Shown here in pieces: positions 27,350-36,208 of a stretch of 64,000 nt of DNA. The position numbers and the translations under genes are program-made. Source of the DNA: JBBQYD01 sp942493075 (lineage in GTDB: Bacteria; Verrucomicrobiota; Verrucomicrobiia; Limisphaerales; UBA8199). The notes beneath the pieces are model-generated. The model saw only the letters and a program-made list of their open reading frames with translations. It had not been told where the DNA came from and ran no database searches. The stretch covers positions 4,588,001 to 4,652,000 of the forward strand of contig OW818681.1 of NCBI GenBank assembly GCA_942493075.1, read 5' to 3'. The number at the start of each line of letters is the position of its first letter. Positions within the stretch are counted from its first letter, which is position 1.

Positions 27350-30300
27350 AGATCCTCTCGATCAAGCTCAAGAATCTCAACTCGCTCAAAGGCGAGCACG
27401 TCTTGGATTTTCAGAAGGACCCACTGGCAGGGGCCGGCTTGTTCTGCATCACCGGACCAACGGGTGCGGGGAAATCCACGCTCCTGGACGCCCTGACGCT
27501 GGCGCTGTATGGGAAGGCCGCCCGCTACGATAAGCTCAGCAATCCTGAGGACATGATGAGCCGGCACTGTGGAGAATGCCGGGCCGAGGTGGAATTCGAG
27601 GTGGAGGAAGGCCAATTCCGAGCTGAGTGGCTCTTGCGCCGCGCCAAAAATAAAACCGATGGCCGGATGCAGCCCGCCAAACGGTTTCTGTATGATGCCA
27701 ACAACCAGGTACTCACTCAAACCATCCACGACACCGATGCTCGGATCGAGCAACTGACAGGACTGGATTACTCCCGGTTCCTGCGATCGGTCATGCTGGC
27801 GCAGGGTGATTTCGCCCGATTCCTCAAAGCAAATGCGGATGAGCGGGCGGCACTGCTGGAGAGCTTGACTGGCACGAACATCTATTCCGACCTAAGCACC
27901 GTTGCCCACGAGGAACTCACTCGGCGCGGCAGCGAGTTGGAAACGAAACGTGTCAAACTGGGCAGTCTGGTGTTGTTGACATCGGAGGCGCGAGCACAAC
28001 GCGATGCGGACCTGCTGGAGTTTAAATCGAAGCAATCGGAGGTGGCAAAAGCTATTGAGCTGCTTGATCAACGGCTTCAGAAAGCAACACAGCTAGGTGA
28101 CCTCCGGATTCGAGAGATCACGCTTCAAAACCAAAGGGCCGCCCAGGATCACACAAAGGGCCTCTTAGCACCCGATCTCGAAAGGCTCCAGCGGCACCGT
28201 GAAACGGAACCGTGGTCACAAGACCTGACTCGCCTCTCAACGCTGCACGAAGCGGGGCTTCGCGCCAAACAGGAGGTGGAGCGCTCAGATGATGAGCTCA
28301 CAAAAGCACGCCAGGAATGGCTTATTGGCCTGGAAGCGTTGTGCGGATTAGCCAGTGAATCAGCCGATCAGCTCCGCGCCGCGCTGGGCATTGCACGGAA
28401 GAAGTCGGAGGATCTGGCCGGTGCGCTTCAAGAAGCAGACCAATGGCTCCAACTCCATTCAGCAGATGCCGCCCTGGATACAAAGCTTCCCGAGTTGCTG
28501 GTGCAGCTTGAGCAGCTAACCAACTCGCGGCATGATTGCACCAGGCAGGACAATCTGCTCGGTCAGTTAACAGCTCAAACCAAGGACCAGCAAAACCTTT
28601 TAGCCCATGCCCGCTCCGTGTTCGAGACCGCGCAATCCGCACGGGCGACAGCGGAAGTCCGCCGTCAGGAGAGCAATGTGATGCTGAACCAACTGCTGCG
28701 GGATCGGCTTGAATCCGATCTGCAGCAGTCCGCGGAAGCAATGCGAGAACGCGTTGCGTGTCTCCAGCGGCTCATCGAAATCCAGACCGACCTGGAGAGA
28801 AGGCATGCACTGGTTGCCGATCGCAGCCGCAAGCTGGCTGCCATGGCCAAAGCGCTGCCTGTGGCGAGAAACGAATTTCAAGCTGCTGAGCAGGCGCTCA
28901 GCGCAGCTCGCAATGAGGTAGCTCTGCGCCGAGATCACCTTAACAAGTCCCAGCTTGTTGCCAGTTTCGAGGAGCATCGCAGCCGCCTAAAGCCCGGAGA
29001 GTCGTGCCCGCTCTGCGGTGCCCTGGAGCACCCGCTGATGGAGGGACACGCGGCTGCTCCGGCGTTGGACGAGCTGACAGATGCTTTGAAAAAGTCGGAG
29101 CTAGCCTGCAACACAGCGGAACAAGCTCGTCATAAGGCCAGCACGCAACTGAACAAACTGGAGGCTAACCACTCCACCGCACGTGAAAATCTAGAGCTTC
29201 TCCAGAAAGACGTTGAAGGCATTACGGAACGTATTAGAGGGCTAGCCGCCCAACTCCAATTGACGGAAGTATCCCTGCCGTCACTAAACTCAGAGCTAGC
29301 CACCTCGCAAGATAAAGCCTCCGTTTTGCGCCGGGAATTAGACGAGATCGCGAAGGTGCGTGAACAATTAACTGCATGCGAAAAGGCGGTCGCCCGTGCG
29401 GAGGCAGATGCCCAGGCGGCCCGGCTGCAAACTGAACTTTTCGAGAAGCAAATCGCCGGGCTAATGGAAAATAGCCGCGTAGCTGCTGAAAGAGTGCAGC
29501 AATGCAATGCGCACCTTCTCAAGATCCAGGACCAGCTCCAGGCAGAGCTCCAGCCTTATTTGATCTCGCTTCCTGAATCGGGCGCTGAGCAGGTCTTGAG
29601 CAAGAGCTTATCGACGCGGAAGACCACCTATCGTGAGCGCTTGGCCGCCCGGGAGAGAGCCCTCGCCGGAGTCACTCAAAGCAAAGCCGAGCTGACCGAG
29701 TTGGAGGTCCAGCTCCAGAGGGTCACTGAAAAAGCGATTCTGGTGGGAGGGCAACACAAGCTGCGCTTGCAGAATTCAGAGCCTTCTCCACGGGAAGCGG
29801 CCCGGCTTAAAACTGTCTGGAAGACCTTGGACATCGGCGAAGCTCAATGCACTGCTGGGGAGAAGCGTTTTCACGAAAAGCAATTCGCCGCGGACATGCG
29901 CCTGAAGCAACTGCGTGATTCGGAAGCGCAAATCCAAACGCTAACACAGGAACTAGAGCAGAAGCTGCGATCCACTACCTTCAAGTCTCTCGCAGGTCTG
30001 AGCGCCGCGCGCCTTACCGAAACCGAAGTGCGGCGTATCCAGGTGGAAGCTGACAAATTGCAGTCTGAATCGGACCGGCTAAAGGGTGCGCTAGAGCAGG
30101 TCCAGCGTGACCTTGCGCTGCTGCGCGAGAATGGCGAGGAAGAGGCGGAGAAGATCCCCGAATTGAGAACGGAGATTGAGGCTCGCCGTGCAACACAGCA
30201 GGAACTGGCCGAGAGAATCGGCGCTCTGGAACACGAACTGAGCATCGATGCTGGGAATCGCAAGCTTCACGCGGAACAAGCATCTGCCATCTCTGTGGAG

Positions 30301-30819
30301 GAAGAGAGACTGATCGTGTGGACCCGCTTGCACGGGCTCATCGGAGCATCGGATGGCCGAAAGTTCCGCCGGTTCGCCCAGGGCTTGAGTCTCGATGTCC
30401 TGGTGTACCATGCCAACCAACACCTGAAGAGATTGACGGATCGTTATGGACTCCGCCGGTGCAATGATGAGGAGCTCGATCTTGAGATCGAGGATTTCTA
30501 TCAAGCTGGCGCACGGCGCCCGACCGCCAGCCTGTCTGGTGGAGAGAGTTTTCTAGCCAGCCTGGCCCTGGCTCTTGGACTCGCGGATTTGGCAGGACGC
30601 AACACGCGCATCGATTCACTTTTCATCGACGAAGGCTTTGGCTCCCTGGATACCGATTCGCTCGATGTTGCCATTTCCGCGCTGGAAACCTTGCGTCAGA
30701 ACAGCAAGATGATTGGCGTAATCTCCCATGTACCTTTGTTGAATGAACGGATCTCCACCCGGATCGTTGTCGAACGGCTGGCTGGAGGTTCGTCCACCCT
30801 CAGTGTTGCCCGGATGTAG
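27346..30819 (+). CDS. sbcC: Exonuclease SbcC (Rad50-type ATPase subunit)
   Basis: 1,157 residues from a GTG start coupled to sbcD. Walker A GPTGAGKST is at residues 37-45. Long coiled coils on either side lead to a zinc hook, C554-P-L-C557. The C-terminal half carries the signature LSGGESFLASLALALGL and Walker B SLFIDEGFGSLD. The length is within the usual range for SbcC. It provides ATP-driven bridging and nuclease control for SbcD. The type III polyketide synthase gene starts only 31 bp after its stop, possibly on the same transcript. Confidence 0.96.
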   Translation: MKILSIKLKNLNSLKGEHVLDFQKDPLAGAGLFCITGPTGAGKSTLLDALTLALYGKAARYDKLSNPEDMMSRHCGECRAEVEFEVEEGQFRAEWLLRRAKNKTDGRMQPAKRFLYDANNQVLTQTIHDTDARIEQLTGLDYSRFLRSVMLAQGDFARFLKANADERAALLESLTGTNIYSDLSTVAHEELTRRGSELETKRVKLGSLVLLTSEARAQRDADLLEFKSKQSEVAKAIELLDQRLQKATQLGDLRIREITLQNQRAAQDHTKGLLAPDLERLQRHRETEPWSQDLTRLSTLHEAGLRAKQEVERSDDELTKARQEWLIGLEALCGLASESADQLRAALGIARKKSEDLAGALQEADQWLQLHSADAALDTKLPELLVQLEQLTNSRHDCTRQDNLLGQLTAQTKDQQNLLAHARSVFETAQSARATAEVRRQESNVMLNQLLRDRLESDLQQSAEAMRERVACLQRLIEIQTDLERRHALVADRSRKLAAMAKALPVARNEFQAAEQALSAARNEVALRRDHLNKSQLVASFEEHRSRLKPGESCPLCGALEHPLMEGHAAAPALDELTDALKKSELACNTAEQARHKASTQLNKLEANHSTARENLELLQKDVEGITERIRGLAAQLQLTEVSLPSLNSELATSQDKASVLRRELDEIAKVREQLTACEKAVARAEADAQAARLQTELFEKQIAGLMENSRVAAERVQQCNAHLLKIQDQLQAELQPYLISLPESGAEQVLSKSLSTRKTTYRERLAARERALAGVTQSKAELTELEVQLQRVTEKAILVGGQHKLRLQNSEPSPREAARLKTVWKTLDIGEAQCTAGEKRFHEKQFAADMRLKQLRDSEAQIQTLTQELEQKLRSTTFKSLAGLSAARLTETEVRRIQVEADKLQSESDRLKGALEQVQRDLALLRENGEEEAEKIPELRTEIEARRATQQELAERIGALEHELSIDAGNRKLHAEQASAISVEEERLIVWTRLHGLIGASDGRKFRRFAQGLSLDVLVYHANQHLKRLTDRYGLRRCNDEELDLEIEDFYQAGARRPTASLSGGESFLASLALALGLADLAGRNTRIDSLFIDEGFGSLDTDSLDVAISALETLRQNSKMIGVISHVPLLNERISTRIVVERLAGGSSTLSVARM

Positions 30820-30850
30820 CGCGAAACCGTATTTAGCGCTAGAGTGGTCC

Positions 30851-31915
30851 ATGTTCATTACGGGCTTAGGGACCGCCACACCCTCCACGCGCTATACACA
30901 GGCCGAGTGTTGGCAAGCACTTCAGGAAAGCGAACGCTTCTTATCACTCGCGCCGCGCTCACGAGCGATACTGCGTAAAGTCCTGGGCAATCCCAGTGTG
31001 ACCACCCGGTTCCTGGCGCTCGCACCCCTGAGTGAGGCGTTTCGGATCGATCCGGATACGCTCCATGCGCGGTTTCTTGAACATGCACCCGAACTGGCAG
31101 CCCGAGCTGGCCGCAACGCCCTTGATGACGCAGGACTTGATTCGAGCCAGGTGGATGCCGTGTTAATCAGCACATGCACTGGGTATCTATGCCCGGGGCT
31201 CACCAGTTACGTCGCCGAACGGCTTGGGTTATCACCTCAGGTCTTCGCGTTGGACCTGGTTGGCCAAGGTTGCGGCGCCGCGCTGCCGAACCTGCGAACT
31301 GCCGATTCCTTAATCGCTTCGGGACAGGCAAAAAACGTTCTGAGCATTTGCGTCGAGGTGTGCAGTGCCGCGTTCTACATGGACGACGACCCCGGAGTGC
31401 TGATCAGCGCCTGCCTCTTCGGGGATGGAGCCGGGGCTGCCGTGCTTTCCGGCGAGAATCGTCCGTTAGGAAGTTCTGGGCGAAAAGTGGCGTTGGAACG
31501 CTCGGAAACCCTGCTTGTTCCGGCGGAGCGGGATACCCTGCGTTTTGAGACTTGCCACGGGATGTTAAGGAATATTCTCTCGCCGACCGTACCGGCCTTG
31601 GCCGGACAACACGTGGCCCAGCTTTTTCACCAAACGATCGCCCGCGCAGGATTAACAATCCAGGACATCTCCGGCTGGGTATTCCACCCCGGTGGACGGG
31701 ACGTGCTCAACAAGCTACAAGCTTCGTTGGGATTAGCGGAAAACGATGTTCGCTGGAGCAGTGCTGTGTTGCGAGATTACGGCAATCTCAGCAGCGCTTC
31801 GGTGTTCTTTGTCCTTCGGCATGCGTTAGACGAAGCACCGCCTAGCGGTTATTGGTGGATGTCGTCATTTGGCGCGGGATTCAGTTGCCATGGAGCCTTA
31901 TTAAGAATCGAGTGA
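30851..31915 (+). CDS. Type III polyketide synthase (chalcone/stilbene synthase family)
   Basis: 354 residues from the ATG at 30851; an earlier in-frame start lies inside sbcC and adds 36 unrelated residues. The catalytic triad is visible: Cys141 in VGQG-C-GAALPNL, His279 in GWVFHPGG and Asn312 in RDYGNLS. The GDGAGAAVL and GAGFSCHGALL segments are also conserved in the family. It condenses an acyl-CoA starter with malonyl-CoA units to give a pyrone or resorcinol-type product. The next two genes encode a methyltransferase and an FAD oxidoreductase, the same tailoring logic as Streptomyces srsABC phenolic lipids, although the product here is unknown. Confidence 0.93.
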   Translation: MFITGLGTATPSTRYTQAECWQALQESERFLSLAPRSRAILRKVLGNPSVTTRFLALAPLSEAFRIDPDTLHARFLEHAPELAARAGRNALDDAGLDSSQVDAVLISTCTGYLCPGLTSYVAERLGLSPQVFALDLVGQGCGAALPNLRTADSLIASGQAKNVLSICVEVCSAAFYMDDDPGVLISACLFGDGAGAAVLSGENRPLGSSGRKVALERSETLLVPAERDTLRFETCHGMLRNILSPTVPALAGQHVAQLFHQTIARAGLTIQDISGWVFHPGGRDVLNKLQASLGLAENDVRWSSAVLRDYGNLSSASVFFVLRHALDEAPPSGYWWMSSFGAGFSCHGALLRIE

Positions 31916-31918
31916 CCG

Positions 31919-32617
31919 ATGATGCAGCGCGCACTGGCCGAAGAGTGGCTTGATCACTTGCAGGCGGAACGGCCAGAAGCCATCCGCTCTCGCGAAGATC
32001 TATGGCGCTTGAATGGCATCATGAGACATCCGCAGTGGCTCGCGAAAGTGCTCAGGCAGGCCTGGCAGCAGCCACCCGCGATCCTGGCAGAACTCGGTGC
32101 TGGAGACGGGCGGCTCATGCTCGATGTAGCCCGGCGCCTGGGTCCGCGCTGGAGAGGCACCAAGGTCATACTGGTCGATCAACAACCTGTTGTTTCCCGC
32201 GAAACGCTGGAGCAGTTCAACGCCCTGGGCTGGAGTCCCGAGATCGTGCAAGCAGATGTGGTGGACTGGTTCGTATCTGGCAATGCCTGGGGTGTTCAGG
32301 TCGTTACCGCCAACCTGTTCCTGCATCATTTCGATGCTGCGCAATTGAGAGTTTTGATGGCGCACGCTGCCGAAGATACGCGGTTGTTCGTCTCAATAGA
32401 GCCACGGCGCTCATGGTTGGCGCTGGCCGCCAGCCACTTTGTCGGCGTGCTTGGGTGCAACAGTGTTACCCGGCATGATGCGGTAATCAGTGTCCGAGCC
32501 GGATTCACAGACCCGGAACTTTCTCAGCTCTGGACAGCGCACGGCTGGGAACTTAATGAGAGGGTCGCCGGATTGTTCAGCCATCTCTTTGTAGCCAGGT
32601 GGAACGATGACGCCTAG
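31919..32617 (+). CDS. Class I SAM-dependent methyltransferase of the type III PKS operon
   Basis: 232 residues; starts 3 bp after the PKS stop. The SAM-binding loop is LAELGAGDGRLML (about residues 58-70), followed by an acidic strand end (ILVDQQ) and ANLFLHHF, typical of small-molecule methyltransferases. It probably methylates the polyketide on carbon or oxygen. It is a class I Rossmann enzyme, not the isoprenylcysteine-methyltransferase type often found in bacterial type III PKS clusters. It overlaps the oxidoreductase gene by 11 bp. Confidence 0.85.
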   Translation: MMQRALAEEWLDHLQAERPEAIRSREDLWRLNGIMRHPQWLAKVLRQAWQQPPAILAELGAGDGRLMLDVARRLGPRWRGTKVILVDQQPVVSRETLEQFNALGWSPEIVQADVVDWFVSGNAWGVQVVTANLFLHHFDAAQLRVLMAHAAEDTRLFVSIEPRRSWLALAASHFVGVLGCNSVTRHDAVISVRAGFTDPELSQLWTAHGWELNERVAGLFSHLFVARWNDDA

Positions 32618-33644
32618 GCCAATAACGATCATTGGAGGCGGACTGGCAGGCCTCACCCTGGGGATCGCGTTGCGGCAGCGGCAGATTCCAGTACAACTCT
32701 ATGAGGCGGGAAAGTATCCGCGCCACCGCGTTTGCGGAGAGTTCATCAACGGCAGAGGCCAGGAAGTTCTCCATCAACTAGGGCTCAAACGGCTGCTGGT
32801 GTCCGCCCAGGCGGTGCCAGCCACAACGGCGGCATTCTTCTGCGGCCAGGCGCGATCACCCTGCCGGCATCTGCCGTCTCCAGCGATTTGCATCTCTCGT
32901 TATCAACTGGATAGTCTGCTCGCTCGGGAATTTCAACGGCTGGGCGGTACACTGTTCGAAGCTCGCCGCTTTGCCAGTGATTTGGGCGCTGATGGTGTGG
33001 TGCGGGCAACCGGGCGACGCCTCAAACCCAACCCGGATGAATCACGCTGGTTCGGCTTGAAGGTTCATGCCGCTGGTTTAAGCCTGGAGGCTGATCTGGA
33101 AATGCACCTGATCCCAGACGGCTACGTTGGCATATGCCGTCTGGGCCGCAACGAGGCCAACGTTTGTGGGTTGTTTCGGAAACCGCCCTCAGGAGGACCC
33201 GCCAAGAAGTGGCAGGACATGCTGCGCGGCCCCGAGAACGGAGTGCTAAGCAACCGCCTCGCCTCTGCCGAACTACTGGAAGACACCTTCTGTGCCGTGG
33301 CTGGCATGGACTTGCGACCGGACACGGATGATGCCAGTTCAGAGGTGAGGATTGGTGATGCTTTTTCCATGATCCCGCCGGTAACTGGCAACGGCATGTC
33401 TATCGCGTTTGAATCTGCGAGCGTGGCTGTTGAACCATTGGCCGCCTACAGCATGGGCAGCTTGAAGTGGGAGGATGCACGCACACGCATTACCAAGGCA
33501 TGCCACCAGGCGTTTGACGCCCGCCTGGCATGGGCACACCGGCTGCAAACGGCCATTATGCGCGCCCCAGAGTACCCGACCCTCTCGGGTCTGGCGTTGC
33601 GCTCCGAACGCATGTGGCGGTTCTTCTATGCCAGGACGCGCTAA
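32607..33644 (+). CDS. FAD-dependent oxidoreductase of the type III PKS operon
   Basis: 345 residues. The N-terminal dinucleotide motif is GGGLAG at residues 10-15, with an ATG motif in the middle and a C-terminal IGDAFSMIPPVTGNGM stretch where flavin hydroxylases and geranylgeranyl-reductase-like proteins bind FAD. The R-x-x-V-C-GEF segment near residue 40 matches the same group. It may hydroxylate or reduce the polyketide core; both family members exist, so the reaction is not resolved. It ends in a 4-bp convergent overlap with the MBL-fold gene. Confidence 0.85.
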   Translation: MTPRPITIIGGGLAGLTLGIALRQRQIPVQLYEAGKYPRHRVCGEFINGRGQEVLHQLGLKRLLVSAQAVPATTAAFFCGQARSPCRHLPSPAICISRYQLDSLLAREFQRLGGTLFEARRFASDLGADGVVRATGRRLKPNPDESRWFGLKVHAAGLSLEADLEMHLIPDGYVGICRLGRNEANVCGLFRKPPSGGPAKKWQDMLRGPENGVLSNRLASAELLEDTFCAVAGMDLRPDTDDASSEVRIGDAFSMIPPVTGNGMSIAFESASVAVEPLAAYSMGSLKWEDARTRITKACHQAFDARLAWAHRLQTAIMRAPEYPTLSGLALRSERMWRFFYARTR

Positions 33645-34477
33645 AAGGAAAAGCTGGTTCCTACCGGGCAAGGCACGCACCGATTTTCAAAAACGTTCCA
33701 TAAGCGCGCTGTCACCCAACCGCCTGTGCAATGTGCAGGGGTAATCCTCTGCACTTGGAGCTCGCGTAGCGCTTGAATGGTGCGGGCCAATCTCTCCGAA
33801 CCGGCACTCTGTAAATGAAAACCACCGATTACCGAATGGATCGGCCGGTTATTTGCCAGCTTTTGAACGTGCAGCAACGTATTGATCACTCCGGGGTGCC
33901 CGCATCCGAGCAGCACCGCCAGACCCTGGCGCGTGTCCAGGTATAGTGATTGCTCGTCGGTTAATGGATCGGGTTGCGTGCATTCTGGATCGAGAAAGAA
34001 ACGCCCGCCGGCATCCTCAAAATCGGTCACTCGTGGGATGGTGCCGCTGAGGAAAAGTCCCGGCCGAACTTCGCAGGCCTCGGTTGTGTGCCGCACGCGG
34101 GGGCCAGCCTTTGCTAAGACTTCTATAGCAGCAAGAGGCATTCCGATTGAGCGGCTGGTCTTGTCTGCCTGGCGGCTGTACTTGGGCGCCAGCGCCTCGG
34201 GATGCAGATAGACCTCAGCTTCCGGCGCCGTGCTCAAGACCGATTCCAACCCGCCAGTATGATCGTAGTGCCCGTGGCTGAGCACCACAGCATCCAGGTC
34301 TGAAAGGTCCAGTCCCATCTGGCACGCGTTCTGTATCACTAGGCCGGTCTGTCCGGTGTCGAACAGGACCTTGCGTCCACCCATGCGTATGAGGAAGGAA
34401 AGGCCGTGCTCCGCGCGCAAGCCTTGGATGTTTACCGTATTCTCAACAAGCGTGGTAATTACTGTTCCACTAGCCAT
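33641..34477 (-). CDS. MBL-fold metallo-hydrolase
   Basis: 278 residues from the ATG at 34477 (MASGTVITTLVEN), preferred over an upstream ATG that adds 11 residues. The metal-binding motif is SHGHYDHTGG, with later VLLGCGHPG and HSVIGGFHL segments. These mark the branch of the metallo-beta-lactamase superfamily named after dihydropterin-ribofuranosyl-aminobenzene-phosphate synthase in archaea. Bacterial members have no settled substrate. It is transcribed towards the type III PKS operon and shares 4 bp with the oxidoreductase. Confidence 0.88.
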   Translation of the reverse strand: MASGTVITTLVENTVNIQGLRAEHGLSFLIRMGGRKVLFDTGQTGLVIQNACQMGLDLSDLDAVVLSHGHYDHTGGLESVLSTAPEAEVYLHPEALAPKYSRQADKTSRSIGMPLAAIEVLAKAGPRVRHTTEACEVRPGLFLSGTIPRVTDFEDAGGRFFLDPECTQPDPLTDEQSLYLDTRQGLAVLLGCGHPGVINTLLHVQKLANNRPIHSVIGGFHLQSAGSERLARTIQALRELQVQRITPAHCTGGWVTARLWNVFENRCVPCPVGTSFSF

Positions 34478-34627
34478 GAGTGACTCTGGTCTGATTACAC
34501 AAGGAAACACAACCGGAAAACAGAAGAAGGCTTGGCCGTGCGACTCTTGCGCGGTGTCTTTAGTGATAGCGCTCTCTCGCCGCAGAGCGCCTTCTTCAAA
34601 CCTTTTCGAGGCTTATGGGGTGTTTGG

Positions 34628-34659
34628 AGACGGCGGCCTCAAGCGAAGCCGACCCTACC
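34628..34659. repeat. 32-bp direct repeat, copy 1
   Basis: Begins AGACGGCGGCCTCAAGCG and ends CGACCCTACC; identical over 32 bp to 35005-35036. It contains a short internal inverted repeat (GGC...GCC). Confidence 0.7.
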
Positions 34660-34722
34660 AATCTGAAGGCATTACGTGGTTTTGAAAAATACTGCCGTCT
34701 GGCGTGAGGCCATTTCCCCGCA

Positions 34723-34758
34723 ACCGGCCGGACGACTGGTGATGGCCGGTGCATTTTT
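34723..34758 (+). terminator. Terminator-like inverted repeat
   Basis: ACCGGCC (34723-34729) pairs with GGCCGGT (34744-34750) across a 14-nt loop, followed by GCATTTTT. It resembles a rho-independent terminator, but no gene on the plus strand ends immediately before it. Confidence 0.4.
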
Positions 34759-34777
34759 GTACTGTTGGTAGTACAAA
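34756..34777. repeat. 8-bp perfect inverted repeat
   Basis: TTTGTACT and AGTACAAA flank a 6-nt centre. It could be an operator or part of the palindrome cluster. Confidence 0.45.
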
Positions 34778-34793
34778 GTCCTACAAAATATAT

Positions 34794-34843
34794 CCCTGTA
34801 TTTTCGGGTCTGCCTCCCAAGGGGCAGACCCGAAAATACAGGG
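34794..34843. repeat. Long perfect palindrome with 21-bp arms
   Basis: Arms 34794-34814 and 34823-34843 are perfect reverse complements around an 8-nt loop (TCCCAAGG). It begins CCCTGTATTTTC and ends GAAAATACAGGG. No T-run follows it on either side, so it is not a standard terminator. Confidence 0.75.
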
Positions 34844-35004
34844 TTGACATAAAAAGAGGCGCGAGGCTACCAACATTTCGGATTTCGGTTCGCTCCGCAT
34901 GCCTGCGATCGCGAGGCGGCATTTGTGAGGAAGGCGAAAGGCGCCTTTTGAAAGTGACAAATTCAAGTCACGACGTACTTGTGACTCAATGTTCCGTGGC
35001 ATGC

Positions 35005-35036
35005 AGACGGCGGCCTCAAGCGAAGCCGACCCTACC
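35005..35036. repeat. 32-bp direct repeat, copy 2
   Basis: Identical over 32 bp and in the same orientation as 34628-34659. Confidence 0.7.
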
Positions 35037-35159
35037 TTCGTCCTGGCCGTTCCCTCCTTGCAGGGATTGAGAAACGCCTTAAGGTTTGATGCCAGTATGT
35101 GCGTGAGACCCGACTTGTTGCTAACCTTTAAAGTAGCTCACGCTTTGACGAACTGAAAT

Positions 35160-35672
35160 ATGCCAAGATACGTGGCTTTTTTGCGCGGTGTGAGCCCCCT
35201 CAATCTGAAGATGTCGGATCTTAAGCGGTGCGTCGAAACCGCCGGGTTTACCGGCGTAAAAACCATCATCTCCAGCGGGAACGTGGCTTTTGACACACCC
35301 GGCAGGTCGGTGACGACAATTGAGCATCGAATCGAAACAGCTCTAAAGACAGAACTCGGGAAGAGCTTCTTGACCATTGTTCGGAGCAGCAAGGACTTGA
35401 ACGATTTGATCGAGAGTGATCCCTATTCCGCCTTCGAGCTGCCGAAGGAGGCTAAACGCGTGGTCACTTTTGCGCGCAAACTGCCCGATACTGGTCTGCT
35501 GCCAATCACGAAAGACGGCGCCCATTTCTTGAAAGCTACGAACCGTGAGCTTTTCAGCGCCTATGTCCCTAATCCGCGTGGTGCGGTGTTCATGCAGATT
35601 ATCGAGACGATGTTTGGAAAAGAAGTCACGACTCGCACCTGGGAAACCGTCAGGAAATGCGCCAAAGCCTGA
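35160..35672 (+). CDS. DUF1697 family protein
   Basis: 170 residues. The opening MPRYVAFLRGVSPLNL-K-M, followed by ISSGNV-F at the end of strand 2 and the C-terminal motif NRELFSAY, are the standard landmarks of DUF1697, a family of about 180 residues with a ferredoxin-like fold and no known function. The length is normal. It stands alone, convergent with the RodZ-like gene 27 bp away. Upstream is the repeat-rich gap. Confidence 0.9.
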   Translation: MPRYVAFLRGVSPLNLKMSDLKRCVETAGFTGVKTIISSGNVAFDTPGRSVTTIEHRIETALKTELGKSFLTIVRSSKDLNDLIESDPYSAFELPKEAKRVVTFARKLPDTGLLPITKDGAHFLKATNRELFSAYVPNPRGAVFMQIIETMFGKEVTTRTWETVRKCAKA

Positions 35673-35698
35673 CGCGATAACCAAACGAAGGATCGGCC

Positions 35699-36208
35699 TC
35701 AACGCCGGGCCGGGGCCGGAGCTGGCAAAGGCAGAACGTCCCCAGAAACGTTTTGGGTGGGCTGATACATGCCCGGTTTTATATCCGAGAGGGGATTGGA
35801 CGCCCGGTTCTTTTGCCAGACAGAGACGCCCCAAACGACCAATGCAATTCCCGCAATGGCTCCCAACCCGATGCCTGCCTTGCGCCAGCTTAGTTGGGAG
35901 AGCACGAGCATGACGAAATCCAGGGCGCCGCGCGACTGGTCGGTGAGCGGTGGTGGCTCGGCAAAATTGCGCGTCTGGCCCAGTTCCTCATCGAGGGTAG
36001 CCATGACCTGGGGAACCTCCATTTTTAGGAGGGTAGCATAGGTGCGCACAAACCCCCGAATGTACACCGGCGCGGAGAACACATCGTAATTGCCCTCTTC
36101 AAGAGCCCTTACGTGGTCGGTGCGCATTTTGAGGGTGTCCGCGATCTGCTCAACCGTAAGGTTCCTGGCCTCACGGGCAGTGCGCAACTGTTCGGCAACG
36201 GTGGCCAT
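35699..36208 (-). CDS. RodZ-like HTH membrane protein
   Basis: 169 residues from the ATG at 36208 (MATVAEQLRTAREAR); a start 10 codons upstream is also possible. Residues about 1-75 are an XRE-type helix-turn-helix of the RodZ kind (LTVEQIADTLKMRTDHVRALEEGNYDVFSAPVYIRGFVRTYA). In RodZ this domain binds MreB rather than DNA. A single transmembrane helix follows at about 115-140 (AGIGLGAIAGIALVVWGVSVW), with a short proline-rich tail outside. The C-terminal DUF4115 domain of long RodZ proteins is absent. It is probably a cell-shape factor, though no mre genes are nearby. Confidence 0.85.
   Translation of the reverse strand: MATVAEQLRTAREARNLTVEQIADTLKMRTDHVRALEEGNYDVFSAPVYIRGFVRTYATLLKMEVPQVMATLDEELGQTRNFAEPPPLTDQSRGALDFVMLVLSQLSWRKAGIGLGAIAGIALVVWGVSVWQKNRASNPLSDIKPGMYQPTQNVSGDVLPLPAPAPARR

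Larger units (their letters stand above)
34478..35159. other. 0.68-kb intergenic region with direct repeats and nested palindromes
   Basis: No credible gene was found between the MBL gene and the DUF1697 gene. The block is framed by a 32-bp direct repeat (34628-34659 and 35005-35036) and contains three neighbouring perfect inverted repeats between 34723 and 34843. A minus-strand open frame (34596-34922) arises from the repeat and has no domain. Spacing of 345 bp between repeat copies, with palindromes inside, is what one would see for a small non-autonomous element or a repeat hot spot. Confidence 0.5.

Noticed and set aside
34596..34922. Minus-strand frame of 108 codons in the palindrome-rich gap
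   Set aside because: Arises by reading through the 32-bp repeat and the palindrome; no domain, no ribosome site.
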